From Hormoscilla sp. GM7CHS1pb (GTDB lineage Bacteria > Cyanobacteriota > Cyanobacteriia > Cyanobacteriales > Desertifilaceae): 64,000 nt of DNA. A program made the translations under genes and the position numbers. The notes beneath the pieces were generated by a model. It was not told the DNA's origin. It saw only the letters and a list, made by a program, of their open reading frames with translations, and searched no databases. This document shows positions 38,624-48,570 of this stretch, piece by piece (position 1 is the first letter of the stretch; each line of letters begins with the position of its first letter). The stretch lies in NCBI GenBank assembly GCA_014323675.1, contig JACONN010000002.1, positions 1,780,001 to 1,844,000 of the forward strand, written 5' to 3'.

Positions 38624-39365
38624 GAGCCACAAAAAGAACAAATTAAAGTCGGGACTGAAAAGGAACCGAGACAATTAAAAAAAGTGTCTTTTTGTTGTAG
38701 TATAGTTCCTATACGAACTTCCGCAATTGTTAAAACTGTTCAGAGAATTTTGAAAACGATGAATATGAGTTGGCATCGGATGCGTAAAGGGGTAGCTAAA
38801 AGCCCGTCAAGAGTATGAGGAAAAAAAAGCACAACTTAAAGAACTGAAACTGTTAGACGATTTGGGAGAAATCAACTTGTACTATTTAGATGAAAGTGGG
38901 TTTTATTTAATTCATTGTGTGCCTTATGGATGGCAAAACATTGGAGAATATATAGAAGTTCCTAGTCGGAGTAGTCGCAGATTAAATGTATTAGGAATCA
39001 TGAATAGACACAATCATTTAGAAGCTTATGTATCTACTGAAAGTATTAATTCTGATGTAGTTATCGCTTGTATTGATGCGTTTTTTCCCAAAAAAATGGA
39101 AAAGCCAACAGTAATTGTAGCAGACCAAGCCTCCCATACCAGTGATGCTATTCAAGATAAGATTGAAGAATGGAAAGAACGCAATATTAAACTCTTTAGA
39201 CTACCCACTTATTCCCATCATTTGAATTTAATTGAAATCTTGTGGCGGTTTATTAAATACTCGTGGCTTGAAATCGATGCTTATTCTTGCTGGAAAACCT
39301 TAGTTGCATCTGTTGAAAAAATCCTCAAAGAATTTGGGAATAACTATGTAATTAATTTTGTCTGA
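38624..39365 (+). pseudogene. IS630-family transposase, frameshifted and truncated
   Basis: The C-terminal 167 residues carry the DDE catalytic core: Asp in LYYLDESGF, Asp in VIVADQASHTS, and Glu in HLNLIEILWRFIKYSWL. The upstream part (EPRQLKK, then TVQRILKTMNMSWHRMRKG) lies in another frame; the join is near 38803, where the true frame reads KARQEYEEKKAQLKELK. The N-terminal helix-turn-helix part is missing because ISL3 debris lies there. The element is therefore dead. Terminal inverted repeats could not be defined. Confidence 0.75.
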
Positions 39366-39471
39366 CTACTTATTATCCCCTCAAGTAATTTAGATTCTGT
39401 AATTGGCTTAATTAAATAGCCGACAAAACCCAAAGCCAAAAACCCCTTAGCTTCCTTTTGCCGATCGCCAA

Positions 39472-39575
39472 GGGTGTGGTCAAAACCCGTCGATCGTTTA
39501 TGGGCCCTCCCAGCTGTCGTATACCCCTGTAGGGGCGACTGGCATTCTTCCGCAAATTATGACATAAATTTACAG
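39472..39575. repeat. 104-bp dispersed repeat, copy 1
   Basis: From GGGTGTGGTCAAAACCC to ATGACATAAATTTACAG this segment matches, in reverse orientation, the segment at 60191-60291, with a short replaced core (GACTGGCATTCTTC versus GAAGCAGATGA). It contains the hairpin ACCCCTGTAGGGG. It lies in the 39366-40505 gap, which holds no intact gene. Confidence 0.8.
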
Positions 39576-39820
39576 GTGCGATTCGTTTAGCGTGGTTGGC
39601 TCAAAGTTAAGCAGACCAAGGCTCCTGATGAACTGACGATGGCCATCACTCTCGAATTTATAATGCTGTAATCTGGACTGCCCCCATTTGGGGGCTGCTC
39701 CTAACTGAAAATCGCCGGTTGATTGCTGGCTGAAGATCGGGCATTGGAGACTCTTTTTTCTAACCGGTTGGCTAGATTTTCTGGTCCACATCCAGGCGAT
39801 CGGTTAGATATTTGCCGATA

Positions 39821-39856
39821 AAAAAGCCCGGTTTCTCCTCCGAAACCGGGCTTTTT
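39821..39856. terminator. Terminator-like hairpin
   Basis: AAAAAGCCCGGTTTC pairs perfectly with GAAACCGGGCTTTTT around a six-base loop. It can serve either strand. It sits directly after the gene fragment read on the minus strand from about 40048. Confidence 0.7.
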
Positions 39857-39857
39857 C

Positions 39858-40029
39858 CTATGGAATTTCGATATAAGGTAAACCATACTTGGGCGATCGC
39901 CCGATATTCCGGCAGAGAAATCACTTCTGGTAAGCAATAGACGCGAGAAAATTCGGCGAGATGCTTTTGCTCGTCCGCCGTCAGCGGCCAACCTGGTTTG
40001 CTGGTCGGTGTATCCTGGGTAGTGCGCAG
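39858..40029 (-). pseudogene. Gene fragment of unknown family
   Basis: Minus-strand reading in one frame gives TSKPGWPLTADEQKHLAEFS, RVYCLPEVISLPEY and RAIAQVWFTLYRNSIG, a protein-like stretch of about 50 residues with no start codon and no continuation. It ends at a strong hairpin. I do not recognise the family. It appears to be the surviving end of a deleted gene. Confidence 0.35.
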
Positions 40030-40505
40030 GGACCCCTCCGCTGCGCAATTAGTCCACTTGCAGTCTCCACTTGGTGACTAGTATCTGTCCGAACTTCTGC
40101 AATTGTTCTCCCCAAACCCGCTCCCACAGACCCGAGGAAGCATCGTAAAATTACTTAATTTCTTCAGAAATTGTCAGCATTCTAGGTTCTTTGTTCGTTG
40201 TCAATAGTTTATGGTACAATAAAACGCGATCCTGTCAGAGGTCAGGAGCAGTCAATTAACAACCCAACAACTAACAAATAATACCAATTTGTCAAAACCA
40301 TGCTGCAATTGTTGTACATTATCTTATTAGTCGGGTTTAAATCATATCTTGCACCTGTCGCCAAAGGTAGTCTCCGGCTAAAAGCTCAAGTCCACGCTCA
40401 GTTGACCAAGGGCTTTTTAGATAAGAATTTTAGTCGGTTTTAACCGACTTCAGCTATTAGTCGGGCCTGTAGAACCTGAAAAAATGTTATAACAACTAAC
40501 AACTA

Positions 40506-41849
40506 ATGACTGTTTCGAGAACTATTTGCTTGAGTTTTATGGGGGCGATCGCCTTTGGGACCGGTCTGTTAATGATGCCATTTGCCATTAATCCGGATGC
40601 GGCGATCGCAGGCCCCTTAGATTACCTGGTAAAAGCGCTATTTACCGCTACATCAGCTGTATGCGTCACCGGGTTATCTCTCGTAGATGTCAGCCAATAT
40701 TACTCATTTTGGGGGCAACTGTTTATTTGCATTTTATTCCAATTTGGCGGGTTAGGGTACATGACCGCGAACACATTTCTCTTGCTACTGCTAGGGAAGA
40801 AATTAGGCTTGCGAGATAAGGTAGCCCTACAACAATCCCTGGATGTAGAAGGAATAGCGGGAGTCGGAAAGCTAGTCAAGTCAATTATAGCCGTCACCCT
40901 AATTTTTGAATTAACGGGAGTATTTGGGTTACTGCTAGTATTTGTGCCTGATTATGGATTTAAGCAGGGGCTGTGGATATCAATATTTCATAGTATCAGC
41001 GCCTTTAATAATGCGGGATTTAGTCTATTTAGCGATAGTCTGGTCGGGTATGTGAGGGCGCCAATACTGAACCTGGTAATAACTATGTTAATTATCTTTG
41101 GCGGTTTAGGATATCAAGTGATAATGGAACTATATAGATGGTGCCAAAACGTCCGTAGTAGCCCTTGTTTTTCCTTGCATTTCAAAATAGTCACCAATAC
41201 CACGATATTTCTGTTAATATTAGGGACGATCGCATTTTTCCAAACAGAATTTAACAATCCCGCAACCCTAGGCCAGCTAAACTTAGGGGGAAAAATAATG
41301 GCAGCGTGGTTTCAATCGGTCACCAGTCGCACGGCAGGGTTCAATACGATCGACATGGGCAGCATGACCATAACATCTCTGTTTATTACCATAGCCCTAA
41401 TGTCGATCGGGGCGAGTCCGGGCAGCACTGGTGGTGGGATAAAAACCACCACATCCAGAATATTGGTCAGTTGCACCAGAGCAGCACTCAAAGGGGAGGA
41501 AGAAGTGATATGCTATAGAAGGCAGATTCCCACGACATTGATTCTGAAAGCAGTTGGTGTAGTAGTAGGCTCCATGTTAGTGGTAATTTTGGCCACCACT
41601 TTATTTACCCTGACAGCGAGAGAGCAAGGGTTTAACTTTATAGATAGCTTTTTTGAAGTAGTGTCGGCCTTTGGGACTACAGGTCTATCTACAGGGATTA
41701 CAGCGAGTGCGCCCCTGGGTGCTAAACTGGTACTGATCGGAACAATGTATGTGGGAAGAGTCGGAGTGTTATTGCTGATGGCGGCGTTTCGGGGAAACAC
41801 AAAACCTCAGATCGTCCGCTACCCAGAGGAAAATTTATTGATCGGGTAA
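40506..41849 (+). CDS. ktrB: Potassium uptake protein, TrkH/KtrB family
   Basis: Membrane subunit of a Ktr-type potassium (sodium-coupled) transporter. The four pore-loop motifs with the conserved filter Gly are visible: SAVCVTGLS, FNNAGFSLF, SRTAGFNTID and FGTTGLSTGI. About ten membrane segments are predicted in 447 residues. It is followed 51 bp downstream by ktrA, the regulatory RCK subunit, in the usual order. The ATG at 40506 follows a tract of ACAACTAAC-type repeats. Confidence 0.93.
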   Translation: MTVSRTICLSFMGAIAFGTGLLMMPFAINPDAAIAGPLDYLVKALFTATSAVCVTGLSLVDVSQYYSFWGQLFICILFQFGGLGYMTANTFLLLLLGKKLGLRDKVALQQSLDVEGIAGVGKLVKSIIAVTLIFELTGVFGLLLVFVPDYGFKQGLWISIFHSISAFNNAGFSLFSDSLVGYVRAPILNLVITMLIIFGGLGYQVIMELYRWCQNVRSSPCFSLHFKIVTNTTIFLLILGTIAFFQTEFNNPATLGQLNLGGKIMAAWFQSVTSRTAGFNTIDMGSMTITSLFITIALMSIGASPGSTGGGIKTTTSRILVSCTRAALKGEEEVICYRRQIPTTLILKAVGVVVGSMLVVILATTLFTLTAREQGFNFIDSFFEVVSAFGTTGLSTGITASAPLGAKLVLIGTMYVGRVGVLLLMAAFRGNTKPQIVRYPEENLLIG

Positions 41850-41900
41850 ATGTTCGTAGGACGGGCGTCTCGCCTGTCCGTATTAAAAAGAGGTGAGAAA

Positions 41901-42603
41901 GTGAATTTGTCATCTATGAGTTTCTTCCGCAGTCGGCGCAGAGAGAGTAAGCAGTTTGCAGTCATTGGTTTAGGTCGGTTTGGTCGAGCAGTCTGTGCTA
42001 CGCTGTATGGCATGGGATATGAGGTAATGGGGGTTGACAGATCTGAGAAGTGCGTGGATAAAGCAGCGAACGATGAGATCGCAACTCACGTACTAGAATT
42101 AGACTCAACCGACCCGTTGGCCCTGAAACAGGCGGGAATTTTTGAGTTTGATACGGTGATAGTAGCAATAGGGAACTATATTGAAGAAAGTGTAATCACA
42201 ACTTTGAATTTGAAGGAAAAAGGGGTGGATTATGTAGTGGCCAAAGCTTCGTCAAAGATTCACGAAAAACTGCTTAAGAAAGTGGGAGCAGATTTGGTAC
42301 TGTTTCCCGAATATGAAATGGGTTGCGAATTGGCCAGATTTCTTACCCAACCAAGCATTTTCGAACGGTTTGAAATCGACCCAGATTATAGCATAGTAGA
42401 AGTATTAGTGCCAAGAGAATTTGAGGGAAAAACCCTAGCAGAAATTCAACTGAGAAACCATTATGGACTCAACTTAATCGCCCTGAGTGAAAACGATAAA
42501 TTGGAAATCAATACCACGGGTTTTCAAAGACTCCGTCAAGGAGCAAAAAATGGTGCTAATAGGTGCAAATAAGGACATAAAAAGATTGCCAATTTATGGT
42601 TAA
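41901..42603 (+). CDS. ktrA: KtrA-type RCK regulatory subunit, frameshift near the C-terminus
   Basis: Cytoplasmic nucleotide-binding subunit gating KtrB. The Rossmann motif [12 protein letters not shown] lies near the N-terminus, followed by [12 protein letters not shown], and a C-terminal TrkA_C domain is present ([20 protein letters not shown]). The first frame ends at 42572 with an unlikely tail. The other frame gives [17 protein letters not shown] to the TAA at 42601-42603, a normal end. One A too many in the AAAAAA run at 42545-42550 explains this. GTG at 41901 with AAGAGGTGAG upstream, or ATG at 41916 ([12 protein letters not shown]), are the likely starts. A copy of the GGCGTCTCGCC repeat lies between ktrB and ktrA. 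Confidence 0.88.
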
Positions 42604-42611
42604 GGGAAAAT

Positions 42612-43793
42612 ATGCGAGTAATAGGTCTAATAAGTGGGACATCAGTGGATGGCATAGATGCCGCAATGGTAGATATTTCGGGGAATGAACAACATCTGGG
42701 TTTTGAGCTAATAGCGGCTCAAACCTATCCATATCCAGTAGATTTGCAAGGGAAAATTATGGCAGTGGCTGGCGGAGCAGCCATGACTATGCTAGAATTA
42801 GCTGAATTAGACGATCGGATCGCCGAAACCTTCGCGATCGCAGCCCTAACCCTAGAAGCAGGGAATGGGAAAGCGGAATTGCTCGGTTCCCACGGTCAAA
42901 CAATATATCATCGCCCTCCCAGAAAAACAACTGGTCGCCAGTCCGGCACAAGCAGCCAATTGGGTTATAGTATCCAATTAGGGAGAGGAGAGGCGATCGC
43001 CCATCAGACAGGGATAACGACAGTGAGTAACTTCCGCAAGGCAGACCTGGCCGCAGGCGGACAGGGCGCCCCACTAGTACCGCGAGTAGATGCCTATTTA
43101 TTGGGAAATCCCAAGGTTAGCCGCTGTATCCAAAATCTAGGTGGCATAGGCAACCTCACTTATCTGCCAGCAGGGCCAGTCGGGCAGCTAGAAAAAGTTT
43201 GCGGGTGGGATACAGGTCCGGGTAATATGCTACTAGACCTAGCAGTGCAGCAGTTAACAGGTGGCGCTTTGACATACGATCGTGATGGTGCCTGGGCAGC
43301 ACGGGGAACACCCTGTAGCGCCCTGGTAAACCAGTGGTTAAAATACAGCTTTTTTCAACAAGCACCCCCCAAATCAACGGGCAGGGAGGAGTTTGGCAGC
43401 GATTTCTTACAGAGATGTTTGACAGATGCCAAAGAACACGATCTAATTAAGGAAGAAGATCTACTAGCAACTCTGACAGAACTGACAGCAGCATCAATAG
43501 TCCAGAATTACCGGGAATATTTACCGCAAATGCCAGAGGAAGTGCTGTTGTGTGGAGGAGGTAGCCGCAATCTATACCTGCGACAGCGTTTGCAAAAGCA
43601 GTTAGGGACAATACCCGTGTTAACAACAGATGAAGTAGGTTTGAATGCCGAATATAAAGAAGCGATCGCCTTTGCAGTCTTGGCCTACTGGCGCTACCAT
43701 GGTATAGCAGGTAACGTTCCTAGGGTGACAGGTGCGATGCGGGAGATGTTGTTAGGGGAAATCCATATAGGTGGATGCTGTGGAAGCAGATAA
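42612..43793 (+). CDS. anmK: Anhydro-N-acetylmuramic acid kinase
   Basis: Phosphorylates 1,6-anhydroMurNAc during cell wall recycling. The ASKHA-fold signature [18 protein letters not shown] opens the protein, with [36 protein letters not shown] and LLCGGGSRN further on, all family hallmarks. Length 393 is normal. It begins 8 bases after the corrected ktrA stop, so the three genes may be one operon. The lytic transglycosylase at 32.5 kb could supply substrate. Confidence 0.94.
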   Translation: MRVIGLISGTSVDGIDAAMVDISGNEQHLGFELIAAQTYPYPVDLQGKIMAVAGGAAMTMLELAELDDRIAETFAIAALTLEAGNGKAELLGSHGQTIYHRPPRKTTGRQSGTSSQLGYSIQLGRGEAIAHQTGITTVSNFRKADLAAGGQGAPLVPRVDAYLLGNPKVSRCIQNLGGIGNLTYLPAGPVGQLEKVCGWDTGPGNMLLDLAVQQLTGGALTYDRDGAWAARGTPCSALVNQWLKYSFFQQAPPKSTGREEFGSDFLQRCLTDAKEHDLIKEEDLLATLTELTAASIVQNYREYLPQMPEEVLLCGGGSRNLYLRQRLQKQLGTIPVLTTDEVGLNAEYKEAIAFAVLAYWRYHGIAGNVPRVTGAMREMLLGEIHIGGCCGSR

Positions 43794-43814
43794 TGATAGG
43801 ATAGTATAGACGAA

Positions 43815-44788
43815 GTGCGATTCGTTCTGACCTAAACCAGCAATACCGACTAAATCGGGGTAAGCGGTGAACAGTCAGGTCTGGTTCCATTAGCCGGACA
43901 ACTTTGGTACTCATGGAGGTTCAATTCCTCTCCTCTCTGGCGCGAGAGTGACACCGGTCCTTAGTGCTTCGGAGTGACATCACCGGGGTGCAGAGCAAGG
44001 ACTTAAATGTAGGACAACTGGCAGCCTAAGCCGGTTATGCCGCTAGGAAAGATGCTCATGACTAGAGAAAACGAACTTACGCTTAAACCTCGTTATACTA
44101 GACCAGCGGAATAAGGCTAATACGCTGGCCCAAAAGGGAAATGGTAGTTAGTGTTGACCGTTTTATCTGGTTAACAATGCGTCCACAGAACTCCCGGGGG
44201 AGAGTAAGGGTCTAAAAGCATCATGAAATGATACCAAGGAACGAAGTAACCTCCGATGTGCTGTCCCCCTCGGGACCAGTTAGATGATAAACGCAAGCCG
44301 TCGGGGGAGGGATGTCCTAAGAAGCCAATGCCCAGGGTAATGCTTGGGATAACGCCTATAGTAATGTAGGCGATACTGGGTAACCAGAGCTGACGTAGGA
44401 CGGATATGGTAAGAAGTCAAGGGAGAAATTAACCCCATTTTTCCAGTTACTAGGGAGAAATCCCAAAAGTCGGATTTATGGACTAGAAGACCTTAGCCGG
44501 GTAAAAACTCGGAGGCCAACCAAATTTTACGGCTAAAAGTTAGTAAAGAGCAGGTTCAAGGTTTTATCGGGTATATCCTCTGCGAACCTTCCGGAGCTAA
44601 GGCATTAAAAACAGTCTACTGACAACCATTGGGGGCCAAATCTCACAAGACAAGGCCAGTAGGAGGTAACTCTGATAGTGCTATCCATGACAAGGACTTA
44701 CCAACCAGTAGCCGTGTGCGGTGAAAGTCGCAAGCACGGTTCCGAACGGGAGGATTGGGAAGCGATTCCCAGTTCGACCCCTACCCCA
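43815..44788 (+). mobile_element. ORF-less group II intron
   Basis: The 5' end reads GTGCGATTCG, the group II consensus, identical in its first 12 bases to the intron at 53635. Near the 3' end a canonical domain V is present at 44709-44742 (AGCCGTGTGCGGTGAAAGTC, then GCAAGCACGGTTC), followed by a domain VI hairpin (GGATTGGGAAGCGATTCCC) and a C-rich 3' end around 44788. The ~970-base RNA has no reverse transcriptase frame, so it must rely on a maturase in trans. It lies between anmK and a decayed gene; the exact 3' boundary is uncertain by a few bases. Confidence 0.8.
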
Positions 44789-44831
44789 GTTGACTGGCAG
44801 ATAGGCAGGCGATAAAGTAAAGGAATTAGCT

Positions 44832-45115
44832 GTGGCTCACACATTTTTAATCGAGGCGGGACGCTGGACATTACAGGGAGATTGGCTAGAAAGGCAGGGA
44901 ATGCCAATCCCAGTACAAGGTAAAACATTAATAAAATGGGTGCGAGATGACTGGTTTACAATGGTAACCAAGCTATAATTTCCAGAAACAGAGACATTTC
45001 CCTGCAATATCAGGGACGCCTAGATGGTGGCATGATGTCCGGTTATCATCTGACCAGTACGATGGAAGCAATTATAGAACGTCGCCTTCCTAAACAACAG
45101 GTAGCTGGCAGATAA
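44832..45115 (+). pseudogene. Decayed conserved cyanobacterial gene with internal deletion
   Basis: The GTG at 44832 starts MAHTFLIEAGRWTLQGDWLE, followed by QGKTLIKWVRDDWFTMVTKL and then a stop (TAA). In another frame the DNA continues LQYQGRLDGGMMSGYHLTST and MEAIIERRLPKQQVAGR to a TAA at 45113-45115. Start and end both look protein-like, but the middle is missing compared with a coherent protein, so both a frameshift and an internal deletion are likely. The function of the family is not known to me. Confidence 0.5.
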
Positions 45116-45140
45116 TCTGACCGCAGGCAAAATGCTTGTA

Positions 45141-45170
45141 TTGACAACTAACAACTGACAACTAACAACT
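45141..45170. repeat. Short tandem heptamer repeat (ACAACTA/ACAACTG)
   Basis: Four heptamers immediately precede the ATG of the kinase gene at 45174. This is the same class of short repeats as at 1013-1055. Confidence 0.75.
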
Positions 45171-45173
45171 TAC

Positions 45174-46838
45174 ATGCCCATTGACTCTAATATAGGCCGC
45201 ATACTATTCAATCGCTATCAGCTAGTAGAGCCGATAGGACGCGGAGCAATGGGCCAGGTGTATCTGGCCGAGGATATGAGAGTGGGAGGGGTAAAAGTTG
45301 CCGTCAAGTTCCTCTCCCAGGCGATGCTGAACAAAAGGATGCGCGAACGGTTTGAAACCGAAGCGAAGACGAGCGCTTTATTAGGGCAGAACAGCATGCA
45401 TATAGTCCGGGTGACGGACTATGGCGTCAGCGAAGAAATCCCCTTCTACGTAATGGAATATCTGCGGGGGGATAGCCTGAATGAAATTATCAGTGAACGA
45501 CCGCTATTATTACCTCTGTTTTTGAGCCTAACCCGCCAAATATCCTTGGGTTTAGAGCGTGCCCACGCAGGCATCCAAAAAGAGGGCAAAACCATTCCCA
45601 TCATCCATCGAGATATTAAGCCCAGCAATATTCTGGTAAGTCAAGACCCGACCTTAGGGGAGCTAGTGAAGATACTAGACTTTGGCATTGCTAAGCTGCT
45701 CCAAGAAGACGGAGGAATGACCAATTGTTTCATGGGGACTTTGGCCTACTCTTCCCCAGAACAGATGGATGGCAAGGAATTAACCAGCGCCTCAGACCTG
45801 TATAGTCTGGGGGTGATGATGTTCCAAATGCTAACGGGAAAAATGCCCTTAATGGCAGAAACCCACAGTTTCTGGGCCTGGTATAAAGCTCATAAATCTC
45901 AAGCCTCTCGGTCTTTTAAGTCGGTAGCTCCTAACTTAAATCTGCCCCAGGAACTAGAAAAGTTGGTGATGAAATGTCTGGCCAAAAACCCCAAGTCTCG
46001 TCCCCAAAGCGCCAGAGAAATTATCAATACTTTACAAGTCCTAGAAAAAGCCGATCGCGCCCCGTCCCAGCCACAGGAGCAGCCACAGAAGCAGCCACAG
46101 GAGCAGCCACAGGAGCAACAGATTAGCAAAACCCTCTCTCGCGCCCCGTCCCAGCCAAAGGACCAACCGATTAGCAAAGCCCCCACCGTTCCGAAAAAAT
46201 CGGCCCAGTTAATCGTAGCTCAGCCGCAACGGGAGGATATACCTGGGGCAGTTCAAATCTGTCAGGCCCAGTCTTGGCCCAAGAATAAACCCATTGCTCA
46301 AATTGTTTTTCCCCACTCGATCCAAGTGGGTTCTGGAGGGTGCCAGACCTTGGCGACCCTATGGGCGATGCTATCTGCACGGGAAATTGAGCAGCGTCAG
46401 GTACACAAACTCTACAATAAGCTCTACAAAAACTTTCTCTGCTCGATGGCTCCCCATCCCATGGTGCTGTGGCTGACAGTCCTCTACAACCAGCGACAGG
46501 GTCCGAGATGGCTACCTTGCTATCTGGATTTAAAGACAGCTCAGGGACAGGAAATGGCCAGACAGCTAGGGAAAATAGGTCGCTACTGGCTGCTATTGTT
46601 TCCCTTGGAGGGGCCCCATACCTGTGCTGAGGTGATGACGATAACCCTCAACCAGGGTCAGTGCAGCCAGCTGCTAGACTGGGCCAACAAGAGCAGGCTA
46701 TTGCCAGAGAGCCAACCATGCTTGAGCAAAGCGCTCCTCAAGCATGAGCTTGACAAGCTGCAACCGCAGATTCTGCTCAAACTGGAATCGGGTGATTCGG
46801 GCTCTTTTTCCCTAGGTTCGGACCCCGGCAATTCCTAA
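45174..46838 (+). CDS. Serine/threonine protein kinase with Pro/Gln-rich linker
   Basis: Hanks-type kinase of 554 residues. The kinase domain (about 15-280) has the glycine loop GRGAMGQVYLAED, ATP-binding Lys45 (VAVKFL), the catalytic HRDIKPSNILVS, DFGIAK and the GTLAYSSPEQMDG activation segment, so it should be active. A linker of Q-P-(Q/K)-E repeats (about 295-325) joins it to a C-terminal domain of about 190 residues, with SIQVGSGGCQTLATLWAMLS, which I do not recognise. No membrane segment is visible. It is convergent with usp, with a four-base overlap of the stops. Confidence 0.88.
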   Translation: MPIDSNIGRILFNRYQLVEPIGRGAMGQVYLAEDMRVGGVKVAVKFLSQAMLNKRMRERFETEAKTSALLGQNSMHIVRVTDYGVSEEIPFYVMEYLRGDSLNEIISERPLLLPLFLSLTRQISLGLERAHAGIQKEGKTIPIIHRDIKPSNILVSQDPTLGELVKILDFGIAKLLQEDGGMTNCFMGTLAYSSPEQMDGKELTSASDLYSLGVMMFQMLTGKMPLMAETHSFWAWYKAHKSQASRSFKSVAPNLNLPQELEKLVMKCLAKNPKSRPQSAREIINTLQVLEKADRAPSQPQEQPQKQPQEQPQEQQISKTLSRAPSQPKDQPISKAPTVPKKSAQLIVAQPQREDIPGAVQICQAQSWPKNKPIAQIVFPHSIQVGSGGCQTLATLWAMLSAREIEQRQVHKLYNKLYKNFLCSMAPHPMVLWLTVLYNQRQGPRWLPCYLDLKTAQGQEMARQLGKIGRYWLLLFPLEGPHTCAEVMTITLNQGQCSQLLDWANKSRLLPESQPCLSKALLKHELDKLQPQILLKLESGDSGSFSLGSDPGNS

Positions 46839-47727
46839 CCGCGATGACGGCCCTCGCGTGGGGGCGGGAAAAAGACGATCGGATGCCAACTGCTACGCAG
46901 CAGCTGGTTGCTAAAGCTGGGAACTGACCAGTCCAGTAACTTGTTGTGCCGTAAAGAAGAGATGGCGATCGCGGCGATATCATGTTCCAGAGCCGCATTA
47001 AAAATCTCCGGCAGGGGATCTCCTTGCCGCATCTCCACAATTACCTCCAAATCTAGTTGTGACAAATCTGCTTTAACTGATGCGAGGGTTTCCCGGGCAT
47101 GTTGTAATTCTTCATGCTTGCGCAATTCCCTGATCCCCCCTCCTCAACTACCCAGACGAGCAGACAATGGGACAGTCCCGACGCCGGGCGGTCTTGGGCG
47201 TATTGCTTAATCTGTTGGACCAAATAATCAGCTGAGTCGCTGCCATCGTAAGGAATCATCAAATAGCGGAACAGATGCTGACAGCGCAGGGAAAGCTCCT
47301 CGGTGGTGTAGATAGAGACCAGCCGGGGGCGCAGCACCATCAAGGGCGTTTCCGTTTGCTGAGATACAGTCACGCTGGTAGAACCAAACAGCTTTTCGTT
47401 CAGCAGATTCTGGGTAGAAGCACCCAAGATAATAATATCTGACTGGTAGGTTTCGGCGGTCTGCAAAATCGCCTCATGAGGTTTATTGGAGGTGAAGACC
47501 TCAACTTTGACATCAACTCCGGAAGGAACTTGTGCCACTGACAGGCGCGATTTCGCACTCTGTAATTTTTCGGTGTCTTCCCTGGGGATTCTCCCCTCCT
47601 GCCACAGGGGCACAGCATGCAGGAAAACAATTTGCTGCAAACCACTGGCAGCCAGATCTGGCACAAAATCTACTAGCCGATGCAAACCGTCCGATAAATC
47701 CGTAGAGATTAAAGCACGCTTAAACAT
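46835..47727 (-). CDS. Tandem universal stress protein (UspA), one frameshift
   Basis: Two Usp domains. The first begins MFKRALISTDLSDGLHRLVD and ends with the nucleotide-binding pattern DIIILGASTQNLLNEKLFGS, then SVTVSQQTETPLMVLR. The second begins FRYLMIPYDGSDSADYLVQQ and continues in another frame from RELRKHEELQHARETL to HRG at 46835. The frames join by a one-base change in the GGGGGG run (plus strand CCCCCC at about 47136-47141). With the correction the protein is about 297 residues, a normal length for tandem Usp proteins. Confidence 0.82.
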
Positions 47728-47783
47728 AGGAGCTACAATTTTAGGGTTTGGTAAATTTCGGACTCCCCTACATTATCACCCCA

Positions 47784-47888
47784 GCATTGCACGGGGGATG
47801 ATACTCTTTTGGCACAGGCTACGTCCTTGTTAGTCTACGTTTCAAACTATTGCAACGGCAGCCTATCATCCCGTCGGGAGTGCAACGC
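47784..47888. mobile_element. MITE-like element, copy 2
   Basis: Related to 22590-22700: GCATTGCACGGGGGATGATA at the left, then TTTTGGCACA, GTTTCAAAC..TTGCAA, and CTATCATCCCGTCGGGAGTG plus CAACGC at the right. The ends again form an inverted repeat. It lies in the usp-nblA gap. Confidence 0.55.
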
Positions 47889-47902
47889 CATCACCCCAAT
47901 CT

Positions 47903-48097
47903 CTATCTCGGAGCAGGCGGTTCTAGTCCCCACTCGTACTTGAGAAACTGCTTGTACATATTTTCTCGAACGATCATTTGCTCGTAGAGCTTGACCAAGA
48001 ATTCCTGAGCCTGCTCCCGACTCATTTTCTGCACTTGGCTCTGGAAAGAGCGAATGGAAAATTGCTGTTCCAAAGACAGTTCTATAGGCTGATTCAT
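47903..48097 (-). CDS. nblA: Phycobilisome degradation protein NblA
   Basis: A 64-residue protein starting MNQPIELSLEQQFSIRSFQS, with LVKLYEQMIVRENMYKQFLK and a WGLEP end, the recognisable NblA pattern. NblA triggers dismantling of phycobilisomes during nutrient starvation by bridging phycobiliproteins to the Clp protease, encoded at the start of this window. The gene is monocistronic on the minus strand. Its presence confirms a phycobilisome-bearing cyanobacterium. Confidence 0.93.
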   Translation of the reverse strand: MNQPIELSLEQQFSIRSFQSQVQKMSREQAQEFLVKLYEQMIVRENMYKQFLKYEWGLEPPAPR

Positions 48098-48570
48098 GAT
48101 TTTCTCCCATCAGATTTACATGCTTGGTAATGCACCGCTTGCTCTCCTAAATAGCCAAAGCCACTGGCGTTACTGATTTGCCGATACACCGGTAGCTTCC
48201 TAGAGAGTCGAGTATAAGAAATCCAGTTTGGAGTGCTCTGAAGAATGAAATGATGCTCAGCAATCCTATGGCCGCAGTCAACTCAGCTCTTCATATTACA
48301 AAATATAACAATTATTTGACATATTGACCATAGTTCGATATTAGCAACTAATTTAGTTTTAGCAAGTTGTTATGAGTAAAGATGCTCATAACGAACAAAA
48401 TACCCCAGAAACAATCCGTTTCTGGGGTTAATTCCGTCTTTTCGGGATGATGGTTGCTAATTGCTAACAAGAAGTGCGCGTAGCGTTAGACTATCGTCTA
48501 GTCATATAAATATTTATGACCATCAACCGATCGTCAACAACCCCTATCATGCCCTTATTAACAAGAATTA
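48098..48570. other. Intergenic region upstream of nblA
   Basis: This 470-bp gap contains the nblA promoter region and a strong terminator-like hairpin at 48403-48427 (CCCCAGAAAC paired with GTTTCTGGGG). No gene is visible. The hairpin lies downstream (minus strand) of the PP2C gene, whose transcripts it could end. Confidence 0.6.

Noticed and set aside
38689..38729. Similarity of GAAGTTCGTATAG to FRT or loxP recombinase sites
   Set aside because: The resemblance is limited to a short half-site. In the IS630 gene the sequence is part of a plausible protein-coding frame, so it is not evidence for a site-specific recombination site.
43915..43965. A GGTTCAATTCCTCTCC segment resembling a tRNA T-arm
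   Set aside because: It lies inside domain I of a group II intron; no acceptor, D or anticodon arms can be formed around it.
44698..44928. A 76-codon minus-strand frame across the intron 3' end
   Set aside because: It spans domain V and VI and the exon boundary; no protein-like features.
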